A DNA stretch of 24,287 bases. Origin: an uncultured Oscillospiraceae bacterium. Lineage in GTDB: Bacteria; Bacillota; Clostridia; Oscillospirales; Acutalibacteraceae. Shown here piece by piece: positions 7,965 to 14,591 of the stretch. The position numbers were made by a program, and so were the translations under genes. Below the pieces are notes generated by a model that saw nothing but the letters and a program-made list of their open reading frames with translations, was not told the origin of the DNA and searched no databases. Location of the stretch: contig CATWUX010000016.1 in the NCBI GenBank assembly GCA_958354085.1, positions 1 to 24,287 on the forward strand. The letters are read 5' to 3'. Within the stretch, counting starts at the first letter, position 1. Each line of letters begins with the position of its first letter.

Positions 7965-9393
7965 ACGGCAGGTCATGTTCGGCGATATGCCCGGCAAAGG
8001 CGGACAGATATCCCATGAGACTCCAGAAGAACACCGCCATGAGCGAGATCGTGAACACCATGGTGGATTCAAACAGGAAACTGGCCATACAGGCGATGAT
8101 CAGGCTGAGAAGACCGGCCCATTGGGTATAAGCCGGTCGGTCTTTCCAGATTCGCGGCAATATTTTGAGAATTTTCCGCAGGAACAGGACGGCAAACAGA
8201 ACCGTTACCGCCATACCGGCTATGCCCAGCCCCGCGAGAATCTCCAGATAGGAATTGTGCAGGCCGCCGGTATGGATACCGACGACGTTCCGATTCTCCG
8301 CTTCGGCAATTTCCGCCACGACATTGTGTGTGTTGCGGGGCGAAACGCCGAAAAGCGGCCGACGCAAAAACGCCTCAAAGCCGGTCGTGATCAGGTTCCA
8401 CCGCACATTGTCGGAGGCGCCCTCGTTCGTGCGGTCAAGCGGGTACGGCTCGATGGACAACAAGGGACTGTCGGTTTGCCCCGGCAGATCCTCCGCATCC
8501 GAGCCGTCCGGCACGCCTGTGGGCGTGTGGTGCGTGGGATGCTCACGCAAAGAGAACAGCCAGACATTCAGCTCATAGAGGGAGGTTCGGGTAACACGGG
8601 CGTCCAGTATGCCGCCCGCTACGATCACACAAACGCTGACAAGGACCAGTCCCAGCCGGACGAGCAGATGCAGCCGGTGCACATTGAGCAGCAGCAGTGC
8701 CGCCAGCATACAGAGAAAGACCAGAAGGCAGATTTCCGGCGAGCGGGAGCCGGCGATGAGCAGGACGGCGTTTTGCAGCAGCAACTGCACAATATGAAAG
8801 ATTCGCCGGCGGGTACGCAGCGTTTTCCAGCGGAGTAAACAACAAACGCTGACCATGATGCTCACGCAGGCAACCAGACCGGACATAATGGGGCTGGAAT
8901 AGATGCCGCAATACCGCTGCGCATATACGGTCAGCGTGATATTGCAGAAGTAAAATACCATGGTGATCAGCGACATGACAAACGAATAGGCGCTGATGAT
9001 GCCGAACAGGATGCGCAGATTGCGTTCGTTTTGCCGTTGGTCCGGCGCGTCAAAATAGTAAACCAGCAGGAAAACGATGCCGGTATTGATCAGCGTTTTG
9101 ACGTTGCCGAACAGTTCCGTGCGGAAATTCAGCAGCATCGACACGATATAGACCGCCACAAAAAGCCCCAGCACCCACAAATGCTTGCGGCGCAGATCGA
9201 TCTGGCGGGTTGCCAGCTTGACCAGCAGAATGACGGCCGCCCAGACGGCAAAAACGGTGCTGGTAATGGTGCTGATCCATGGGTTGCTGTCAAAAAAGAA
9301 AAAGGAAAAAAACAGGGAATTGAGCAAAAACAGGCGCTTGAAATATTCGCTGTTTGTCAGGACTCCGGTGATTTTTATCCACATCGCGTTCAT
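7963..9393 (-). CDS. O-antigen ligase/polymerase (Wzy-like) membrane protein
   Basis: 476-residue polytopic protein, about ten or more hydrophobic segments, with a large extracytoplasmic loop around residues 280-375. GGLHNSYLEILAGLGIAGM is the Wzy_C/O-antigen-ligase signature, so it probably polymerises or ligates the exported glycan unit. The frame is open to 9456, but the ATG at 9393 has AAAGGA at a good distance. It also overlaps the upstream GT2 stop as ATGA (9393-9390), a classic translational-coupling arrangement, so the start is set there. Confidence 0.9.
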   Translation of the reverse strand: MNAMWIKITGVLTNSEYFKRLFLLNSLFFSFFFFDSNPWISTITSTVFAVWAAVILLVKLATRQIDLRRKHLWVLGLFVAVYIVSMLLNFRTELFGNVKTLINTGIVFLLVYYFDAPDQRQNERNLRILFGIISAYSFVMSLITMVFYFCNITLTVYAQRYCGIYSSPIMSGLVACVSIMVSVCCLLRWKTLRTRRRIFHIVQLLLQNAVLLIAGSRSPEICLLVFLCMLAALLLLNVHRLHLLVRLGLVLVSVCVIVAGGILDARVTRTSLYELNVWLFSLREHPTHHTPTGVPDGSDAEDLPGQTDSPLLSIEPYPLDRTNEGASDNVRWNLITTGFEAFLRRPLFGVSPRNTHNVVAEIAEAENRNVVGIHTGGLHNSYLEILAGLGIAGMAVTVLFAVLFLRKILKILPRIWKDRPAYTQWAGLLSLIIACMASFLFESTMVFTISLMAVFFWSLMGYLSAFAGHIAEHDLP

Positions 9394-10274
9394 GACGGTG
9401 TTCCTTTCCGTATTTGCTGCAAGCAGCGTTTTTTTGCCCGCCGGAATGTCAGCCACGGAACCAGATAAACCGCCTTGGTCAGCAGCACGGCCAAGCGGGA
9501 GGACGTTTGATTCAGGGCAGCCAGCCGCCTGTCAAAAAAGCGGCACCAGCGGTAAGCGCACCGAACGCCGGGGCTCAGCGCCTCTGCATAGTGGTTCTCT
9601 TCGATAAACGTCAGCAGCTGCGCACGGCTGCGCAGTAAATGCGCGGGGTTGTGTGCCGTGTTGGAGCCGTGCAGCCGTACCCGCACGAGCGGATCGTTTA
9701 CCGATACCAGCGGTGCGGCGGCAGCGAGCTTTGTCCACAGCTGCGTGTCCTCCCCGACGCGGGTATCGTCCGGGAATACAGAATCCAGTTGATCCAGCAG
9801 CGTCCGGCGCACAACGACACAGGGGGTGGCAATGTTGACGGAGAGCAGCGGAAGCGGAAAAATCCGCCCCTGCAAGTCTTCGGCGGATTGCACCGACCGG
9901 TCGCCGGTTTCATCAAACAGGGTATACGAGCAGTTGCACCACGCCGCACCCGTTTGCTGCATGGCCGCCATCTGGCGGGCAAGCTTGTCCGGCAGCCACA
10001 GATCGTCGCTGTCCAGAAATGCGATATACTCCCCATTCGCCTGCGCGATGCCCAGATTGCGCGCCGCGGCCGGGCCGGCGTTCGGCTGTGAAAAATAGCG
10101 GATTCTATCTTTATATTGTTGCAGAAATGCCGTCATATCCTCGGCCGAGCCATCGTTGACGACGAGAATTTCCACCGGAGAATAGGTTTGTGCCAGCACG
10201 CTGTCCACAGCCTGTGCCAGCCACTCGGCGTGCCGGTAAAACGGGAGGATGACGCTGACAAGCGGAAATTCCAT
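9390..10274 (-). CDS. Family 2 glycosyltransferase, first gene of the glycan operon
   Basis: 294 residues starting at MEFPLVSVILPFYRH, with VEILVVNDGSAEDM (34-47), NAGPAAARNLGIAQANGEY and the DxD site FLDSDDLW (D88, D90). GEDTQLW near residue 180 fits the acceptor-site acidic motif of GT2 enzymes. The frame stays open to 10430, but the ATG at 10274 has AGGAGAG six bases upstream and lies about 28 bases downstream of a predicted transcription start, so the 52-residue extension is rejected. It is followed with a 4-base overlap by the polymerase gene. Confidence 0.93.
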   Translation of the reverse strand: MEFPLVSVILPFYRHAEWLAQAVDSVLAQTYSPVEILVVNDGSAEDMTAFLQQYKDRIRYFSQPNAGPAAARNLGIAQANGEYIAFLDSDDLWLPDKLARQMAAMQQTGAAWCNCSYTLFDETGDRSVQSAEDLQGRIFPLPLLSVNIATPCVVVRRTLLDQLDSVFPDDTRVGEDTQLWTKLAAAAPLVSVNDPLVRVRLHGSNTAHNPAHLLRSRAQLLTFIEENHYAEALSPGVRCAYRWCRFFDRRLAALNQTSSRLAVLLTKAVYLVPWLTFRRAKKRCLQQIRKGTPS

Positions 10275-10308
10275 ATACAACTCTCCTTCCGGCGAAACAG
10301 CCTTCCTT

Positions 10309-10337
10309 ATTATAACACAAATCATGGGAAATGCAAC
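10309..10337 (-). promoter_or_regulatory. Extended -10 promoter of the glycan operon
   Basis: On the - strand TGTTATAAT gives a perfect TGn plus TATAAT extended -10 (TATAAT at 10314-10309). The -35 is weak: TTGCAT, 16 bases upstream, or GTTGCA, 17 bases upstream. The predicted start is near 10302, leaving a short leader before AGGAGAG and the ATG at 10274. Confidence 0.7.
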
Positions 10338-10356
10338 GGCGAAGCCAAATACCAAA

Positions 10357-10386
10357 GGCGGCACCCCGTTTGATCGGGATGCCGCC
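10357..10386 (-). terminator. Terminator hairpin after the ABC importer operon
   Basis: A 12-bp stem with one mismatch (10357-10368 with 10375-10386) and a 6-base loop starts 13 bases after the substrate-binding-protein stop. On the - strand it is followed by the T-rich TTTGGTATTTGG, a weak U-tract. Confidence 0.65.
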
Positions 10387-10398
10387 GGAAGAAAAAGC

Positions 10399-11424
10399 TT
10401 ATTTGGTTTCGTCGATCGCTTTCTGCGCAAAAGTGTTGTTGACGACTTTGTCGTGCGGCGCGGTTTGTGTGAGTTCGCCGGCCTGCGTCATGACCTCCTG
10501 CAGCAGCGCGAAGGATTCGGCGGTCAGCACCGGTGTGCTGCTCCATGCTCCGATATCCTTATACCGTTGCGTCACGGTGGTGAGCAGCTCCACATCGGTG
10601 TCCGGAAAAGAGGGAGCGACCGCTTCCGCGACCTCTTGGGCGGTATGGGTTTCCACCCATTGCTGCCCGCGATAGACGGCGCTGGTGAAGCGCTGAATCA
10701 AATCGCTGTTTTTTTCGATATAGCTCTTTTTGGCGAAATACGCGGTGTAGGGGATACGGCCGCTTTCGCTGCCGATGGAGGCGACGATATAGCCCTTGCC
10801 CTCGGCCTCCAGCATGGAGGCGGTCGGCTCAAACAGGGTGACGTAATCACCGGTGCCGCTGGTGAAAGCGCCCGCCATCAAGGCAAATTGGATGCTGTTG
10901 TCCAGCGTCAGATCCTTGGCGGGATCCAGACCGTTTTTCCGGAGGACATATTCCAGCGCCATATACGGCACGCCGCCTTTGCGGCCGGGCAGGATGGATT
11001 TGCCGCGCAGCTTTTCCCAGTGGAAATCCGGATCCGGTTCCCGGGCAACCAGAAACGAGCCGTCGCATTGCGTCAGTTGGGCAAATACCTGCGTGTAATC
11101 CTCCTTCCCCTCGTTGTATACGTAAATGGAGGCTTCGGGCCCGGCAAACCCTATGTCGATGTTGTTGGACAAAACCGCGGACATGACCTTGTCGGCGCCC
11201 TGCCCGTTGGACAGCTCAATGAGGATACCGGCTTCTTCAAAGAAACCAAGGTTGATTGCGGCATACTGCGGCGCGTAGAAAATAGAATGCGTAACCTCGC
11301 AGACGGTCACTTTGTCTTTGCCCGTTTCCTGTTTGCAGCCTGTGCCGAGACACAGCAGCATAGCGGCGCATACGGCAGCGCTGAACAGACGGAAAAACAG
11401 GCGGGTTTTCGTGGGCTTTTCCAT
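10399..11424 (-). CDS. ABC importer substrate-binding lipoprotein, NMT1/SsuA-THI5-like
   Basis: 341 residues. It has a basic N-terminus, a hydrophobic stretch and a lipobox-like LGTGC (acylated Cys30 from this start), so it is tethered to the outer face of the membrane. HSIFYAPQYAAINLGFFEEAGI followed by GQGADKVMSAVLSNNIDIGFAGPE is typical of the NMT1/THI5-like and SsuA-type binding folds. These bind thiamine precursors, sulfonates, nitrate or similar small molecules; which one cannot be told. The ATG at 11424 is preferred because AAAGG lies 9 bases upstream, whereas an ATG at 11430 is only 3-4 bases away. Its permease and ATPase are encoded just upstream on the same strand. Confidence 0.9.
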   Translation of the reverse strand: MEKPTKTRLFFRLFSAAVCAAMLLCLGTGCKQETGKDKVTVCEVTHSIFYAPQYAAINLGFFEEAGILIELSNGQGADKVMSAVLSNNIDIGFAGPEASIYVYNEGKEDYTQVFAQLTQCDGSFLVAREPDPDFHWEKLRGKSILPGRKGGVPYMALEYVLRKNGLDPAKDLTLDNSIQFALMAGAFTSGTGDYVTLFEPTASMLEAEGKGYIVASIGSESGRIPYTAYFAKKSYIEKNSDLIQRFTSAVYRGQQWVETHTAQEVAEAVAPSFPDTDVELLTTVTQRYKDIGAWSSTPVLTAESFALLQEVMTQAGELTQTAPHDKVVNNTFAQKAIDETK

Positions 11425-11514
11425 GCTCATCGACCTTTCAAATTGAATTTTTCGCGGGGAAATTTATTGAAAAAAGCCGCCGCTTTGAAGGAAGCTTGGC
11501 GCGTGGGCTTTCCT

Positions 11515-11541
11515 GACGGGGAAAGCATCGCGTTCCCCGTC
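11515..11541 (-). promoter_or_regulatory. Stem-loop between permease and binding-protein genes
   Basis: A perfect 9-bp stem (11515-11523 with 11533-11541) and 9-base loop covers the permease stop codon. There is no U-tract after it on the - strand. Such hairpins often protect upstream mRNA and adjust the relative dose of binding protein; that role is inferred. Confidence 0.4.
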
Positions 11542-12346
11542 AATGCCCATACCAGCGGGTGACCAAACGTTCGAGCAGGACGACGGCCTCGTACATCAGC
11601 GCGGCGACGACGGACAGGATAATGACGCTGGCCATGACCAGATCGAGCTTGAATACCTGCCCGCCGTACACGATCAGGTAACCGAGACCGGCTTTGGACA
11701 CCAGAAATTCACCGGCGATCACGCCGACCAGTGACAAGCCAATGTTGATTTTCAAGGAGTTAAACAATGTGGTGATGTTGTAAGGAAAGATGATTTTGGT
11801 AAAAATCTGCCGTTTGGACGCGCCGAAGGTGGTGGCCATTTTGATATATTCCTTGTCGGTGTTCCGAAAACCGCTCAGCATTTCCAGCACCGTTACGATC
11901 AGCGAAATCGCCAGTGCCATGAAAATGATCGCCTTGGTGCCGGCGCCGACCAGAATAATGATGACCGGCCCGAGCGCGATTTTGGGCAGACTATTGAGCA
12001 CGACCAGATACGGTTCGCTGACCTTGGAAATAAAGCGGTTCCACCATAGCAGGATCGCGAGCGATACGCCGCAGACGACGCCCAGCAAAAAGCCGACGAG
12101 CGTTTCGTACACGGTGACCCCGATATGCATCAGCAGGCCGTTTTGCGCCATGTTGCAGTAGGTTTGCCAGATACGGGAGGGCTGGCTGAGAATAAAGCTG
12201 TCGATCCAGCCGAGCCGCGCGGTAATTTCCCACTGCGCAAGAAAGAGGATGAGAATCGCGATTTGCCAGAAGAGTATCCAGCGCTTGCTTTGCTTTTGCT
12301 TTTTCAGATAACGGATACGGTCTTTTGAGAGATTAGTTGTTTTCAT
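11540..12346 (-). CDS. ABC importer permease, SsuC/TauC-like
   Basis: 268 residues with about six membrane segments and the EAA loop (EYIKMATTFGASKRQIFTKIIFP, near residues 165-187) that docks on the ATPase. GPVIIILVGAGTKAIIFMA and GLGYLIVYGGQVF are typical of the nitrate/sulfonate/taurine and thiamine-precursor permease group. It forms the channel with the ATPase and lipoprotein encoded on either side. The start ATG overlaps the ATPase gene end by 14 bases, indicating translational coupling. Confidence 0.93.
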   Translation of the reverse strand: MKTTNLSKDRIRYLKKQKQSKRWILFWQIAILILFLAQWEITARLGWIDSFILSQPSRIWQTYCNMAQNGLLMHIGVTVYETLVGFLLGVVCGVSLAILLWWNRFISKVSEPYLVVLNSLPKIALGPVIIILVGAGTKAIIFMALAISLIVTVLEMLSGFRNTDKEYIKMATTFGASKRQIFTKIIFPYNITTLFNSLKINIGLSLVGVIAGEFLVSKAGLGYLIVYGGQVFKLDLVMASVIILSVVAALMYEAVVLLERLVTRWYGH

Positions 12347-13103
12347 TCATACCAAGTTCTTTCCATATGTGGTCGAAATACCTGCCGAACCGGGGGTTGT
12401 TGCGGCAGGTCAGCGGCGTACGGTTTTCCATCTCAAAATCGATCGTCAGGTTCTCCTGCACCACGGCCGGCCGTGCGCTCAATACCAGAATACGGTCTCC
12501 CATGCTGATGCTTTCCGGAATGTCGTGCGTGACCATGACGGTGGTGATCTGTTCCTGCTTGAGAATACGGTATACGTCGTCCGTAACGGTTAGGCGTGTC
12601 TGATAGTCCAGCGCGGAAAAGGCTTCGTCCAACAGCAGAATATCCGGATTGATTGCCAGCGTGCGTATCAGCGCCGCGCGCTGCCGCATACCGCCGGAAA
12701 GCTGCGCCGGGTATTTGTCTTTGAATTCATATAACCCATATGTTTTCAGCAGATGTTCCGCCCGGGCTATGTTGGCCGGTGTGAGCCTATGCCGCACCTC
12801 CAGTCCAAACAGGACGTTGCGGTAAATGGTGCGCCAGTCCAGCAGATTGTCTTTTTGCAGCATATAGCCAATGTGGGTGGAGACCCCCTCAATTTTTTTG
12901 CCGTTTACGCGGATTTCGCCGCTGCTGGGCTTCAGAAGTCCGGCAATAATGGACAGTAAGGTGGATTTTCCGCAGCCGCTTGGGCCGACGATGCTGAGAA
13001 ATTCGCCTTTTTCCATGGAAAAGCTGATGTCTTTCAGAGCGGTGATTTCGCCGTTCTTGGCTTGATAGGTCAATTCCACATTCTGTACCGTGAGAACTTC
13101 CAA
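12333..13103 (-). CDS. ABC importer ATPase, SsuB/TauB-like
   Basis: 256 residues with a complete nucleotide-binding domain: Walker A GPSGCGKST (40-48), Q-loop QKDN (83-86), signature LSGGMRQR (135-142), Walker B ILLLDEAFSALD (155-166) and H-loop VTHD (H193). It powers the importer whose permease and lipoprotein follow. The only available start in the frame is a TTG at 13103 (an in-frame stop lies three codons upstream); a GGTGA element is found 6 bases before it and a stronger GGAAAGG about 14 bases before. It is the first gene of the three-gene operon, preceded by a structured leader. Confidence 0.93.
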   Translation of the reverse strand: MEVLTVQNVELTYQAKNGEITALKDISFSMEKGEFLSIVGPSGCGKSTLLSIIAGLLKPSSGEIRVNGKKIEGVSTHIGYMLQKDNLLDWRTIYRNVLFGLEVRHRLTPANIARAEHLLKTYGLYEFKDKYPAQLSGGMRQRAALIRTLAINPDILLLDEAFSALDYQTRLTVTDDVYRILKQEQITTVMVTHDIPESISMGDRILVLSARPAVVQENLTIDFEMENRTPLTCRNNPRFGRYFDHIWKELGMNENN

Positions 13104-13117
13104 ATTTCTTCACCGTG

Positions 13118-13195
13118 CCTTTCCGCCTTTTCCGCACGCCTGTGCTGCGCGGAGAAAGCTCCGAAGATTCACTGAAACGCACGGAAAGGTGCGTT
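13118..13195 (-). promoter_or_regulatory. Structured leader of the ABC importer operon
   Basis: On the - strand the leader can form a 7-bp hairpin (13176-13182 with 13189-13195) and a 5-bp hairpin (13150-13154 with 13159-13163). The first hairpin's CCTTTCCG (13189-13182) is exactly complementary to the CGGAAAGG at 13125-13118 near the ATPase start. No recognised riboswitch class, including TPP, matches. Confidence 0.3.
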
Positions 13196-13299
13196 CATCC
13201 TTATCATATGTGCGGGCAGGCGGTTTGGTGAAAGGCAAGCGGCCGAGGCAAACGTCGAATAATGTCGTACGAAAAATCCGATTTTTTTGCAAAAAGCTA

Positions 13300-13331
13300 T
13301 TCCCAAATTTTCCATAATATGGTAATATAAT
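13300..13331 (+). promoter_or_regulatory. Putative promoter of the secreted-protein gene
   Basis: TTCCCA (13300-13305), 17 bases, then TAATAT (13323-13328) preceded by TGG, an extended -10. An overlapping TATAAT at 13326-13331 would have a 20-base spacer. Start is expected near 13335. Confidence 0.45.
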
Positions 13332-13337
13332 TTCGTA

Positions 13338-13379
13338 CCCGCCAAATAGTCCTAATATTTTCCATATAGTATTGGCGGG
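13338..13379 (+). promoter_or_regulatory. Inverted repeat in the 5' leader of the secreted-protein gene
   Basis: CCCGCCAA (13338-13345) and TTGGCGGG (13372-13379) are perfect inverted repeats with a 26-base AT-rich centre, ending 7 bases before the AAGGAG. It could be an mRNA 5' stabilising hairpin or a repressor site just downstream of the promoter. Confidence 0.45.
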
Positions 13380-13402
13380 AATAAGAAAAGGAGTGTAGGA
13401 AA

Positions 13403-13945
13403 ATGAAAAAGAAAACTTGTGTATCCCGTAAGATAACGGCTGCCCTTTTGGCGTGTGCCATGGCGCTGTCCTTCCCCTGCTTGGTGTCGGCGGAGAGTGC
13501 GCAGCCGGAAGACACGGGCTCGCTGTATTATCTGGATGATACGGCGGAGGATGGGGACGCTTCGACCTATGCAACCAACCTGATTCAGGCTGTCAGCCTG
13601 GACGCCCACTGGGAATATGCGAACTCCAGCAATTATAACCGGATCATTTTTTCTGCGGAAACGATCGCGGCTACGAATATGGATTTTATCGGCTTCAAGC
13701 GGATTGCGATAGAGCAATTCGATGAAAGCGATCCCAATTCCACCTGGACAGAATATGAGGCGGGTGGTATATGGGGACAGCACGGTGCCTACGATGCGCC
13801 GTATTACAGTTTCAATGATACTCAGTTGGTGGATACCGGTTACGTATACCGTGTGGTGGCTTACCATTATGCGGAGAAGAGCACGGTTCTGTGGTTTAAG
13901 GATACCCAGACCTATAAGAACATCTCCGATATGATGTGGCCGTAA
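13403..13945 (+). CDS. Small secreted protein of unknown function
   Basis: 180 residues with a clear Sec signal peptide: MKKK-type basic start, hydrophobic core ITAALLACAMALSFPCLV, likely cleavage after VSA (residue 30). The mature ~150 residues are acidic, Trp/Tyr-rich and without internal repeats or Cys. LVDTGYVYRVVAYHY near residues 142-156 resembles the last strands of an FN3-like or small beta-sandwich fold; similarity to the DUF6147 group of small secreted clostridial proteins is possible but unverified. The ATG at 13403 is preceded by AAGGAG at 10 bases. It is a single-gene unit with its own promoter and a strong bidirectional terminator, flanked by divergently and convergently oriented unrelated genes. 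Confidence 0.85.
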   Translation: MKKKTCVSRKITAALLACAMALSFPCLVSAESAQPEDTGSLYYLDDTAEDGDASTYATNLIQAVSLDAHWEYANSSNYNRIIFSAETIAATNMDFIGFKRIAIEQFDESDPNSTWTEYEAGGIWGQHGAYDAPYYSFNDTQLVDTGYVYRVVAYHYAEKSTVLWFKDTQTYKNISDMMWP

Positions 13946-13978
13946 ACAACGGCGGTTTCTTCGGATTCTTTTCATACA

Positions 13979-14014
13979 AAAAGCGGCGTCTGACAGTTGT
14001 CAGGCGCCGCTTTT
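13979..14014. terminator. Bidirectional intrinsic terminator
   Basis: A 17-bp stem (13979-13995 with 13998-14014, one G-T pair) runs from AAAA to TTTT, so it works in both directions. It separates the + strand secreted-protein gene from the - strand YlmC/YmxH family gene. Confidence 0.9.
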
Positions 14015-14031
14015 GGCGTTGGTGCGGAGAT

Positions 14032-14331
14032 TCAGCCGCCGAAAATACCGCCGAGAATACTGCCCTTGCGCCGGGATTTTGGTGGGCAGCAGGGCAGACT
14101 GTGATTAACGAGTATGGTTTCTTCACCAATCACTTCAATTTCCTTCCAGCTGATGATGATATCGTCCTCGTGCCCCATAAAGCCCATACATTTCGGGCGG
14201 CCGTGGATGACGATGGCAAGCAGCTGCGCCGTGCAGGTGTCGACTTCCACATCGTCCACACAGCCGATGCGCGTGCCGTCGCATACATTGATGACTTCTT
14301 TGTTGTGCATATCGGTGATTCGGCAAAGCAT
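14032..14331 (-). CDS. YlmC/YmxH family sporulation protein (PRC-barrel)
   Basis: 99 residues with the PRC-barrel pattern of the YlmC/YmxH family: ITDMHNKEVINVCDGTRIGCVDDVEVD, then AIVIHGRP and EDDIIISWKEIEVIGEETILVN. Members are conserved in spore formers; their biochemical role is unclear. The C-terminal tail CCPPKSRRKGSILGGIFGG is Cys/basic/Gly-rich and probably flexible. The ATG at 14331 is chosen because AAAGGGG lies 11 bases upstream; an in-frame TTG at 14340 is only 2 bases from it. It is a single-gene unit ending in the bidirectional terminator. Confidence 0.85.
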   Translation of the reverse strand: MLCRITDMHNKEVINVCDGTRIGCVDDVEVDTCTAQLLAIVIHGRPKCMGFMGHEDDIIISWKEIEVIGEETILVNHSLPCCPPKSRRKGSILGGIFGG

Positions 14332-14419
14332 ATTGAACAAAGCCCCTTTCTATGGTGGAAAAGCGGACGGCTTGCCAACCGTTCCGCCGTCATTGAAATA
14401 TGCGTGGTTTTACTTCATA

Positions 14420-14445
14420 TATATGCCGGATCCTCGGCGGATATA
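14420..14445. repeat. Imperfect palindrome between ymxH-like gene and aconitase
   Basis: TATATGCCG and CGGC-GG-ATATA flank a GATCCT centre, giving an inverted repeat with a 2-base interruption. It lies about 90 bases upstream of the - strand gene start and 85 bases before the aconitase -35. It is operator-like in form only. Confidence 0.3.
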
Positions 14446-14528
14446 CCGTTTGTTTGGCACCGGCTGATATAATCGGGAACGCTGAAAAGCGCCGCGTCCT
14501 TTCGTATGTAAATTTTTTGCGAAAATGA

Positions 14529-14557
14529 TTGACAATTTTTCTACAATCGGGCATAAT
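14529..14557 (+). promoter_or_regulatory. Strong sigma-A promoter for aconitase
   Basis: TTGACA (14529-14534), a 17-base spacer, then CATAAT (14552-14557): 11 of 12 consensus positions. Start is expected near 14564, with AGGAG at 14577-14581 and the ATG at 14592. Confidence 0.88.
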
Positions 14558-14591
14558 GAAAACAGATTATCAATATAGGAGCTGATGGCAG

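Noticed and set aside
10249..11562. 437-codon open frame on the + strand across the binding-protein gene
   Set aside because: It is a shadow of the lipoprotein gene; no start signal and a low-complexity His/Arg/Gln-type protein. It also runs through the terminator and promoter region at 10309-10386.
13115..13127. 13-mer GTGCCTTTCCGCC shared with 16575-16587
   Set aside because: Lies in opposite functional orientation at the two loci and mostly reflects complements of the AAAGG Shine-Dalgarno; not a repeat family.
13104..13280. TPP riboswitch upstream of a possible thiamine-precursor ABC importer
   Set aside because: The conserved CUGAGA and ACCUGA elements of the TPP riboswitch are not present on the - strand leader.
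14341..14591. Rex operator controlling aconitase
   Set aside because: No TTGTTAA-type palindrome is present; the promoter region has TTGACA and AT-rich sequence but no matching half-sites.
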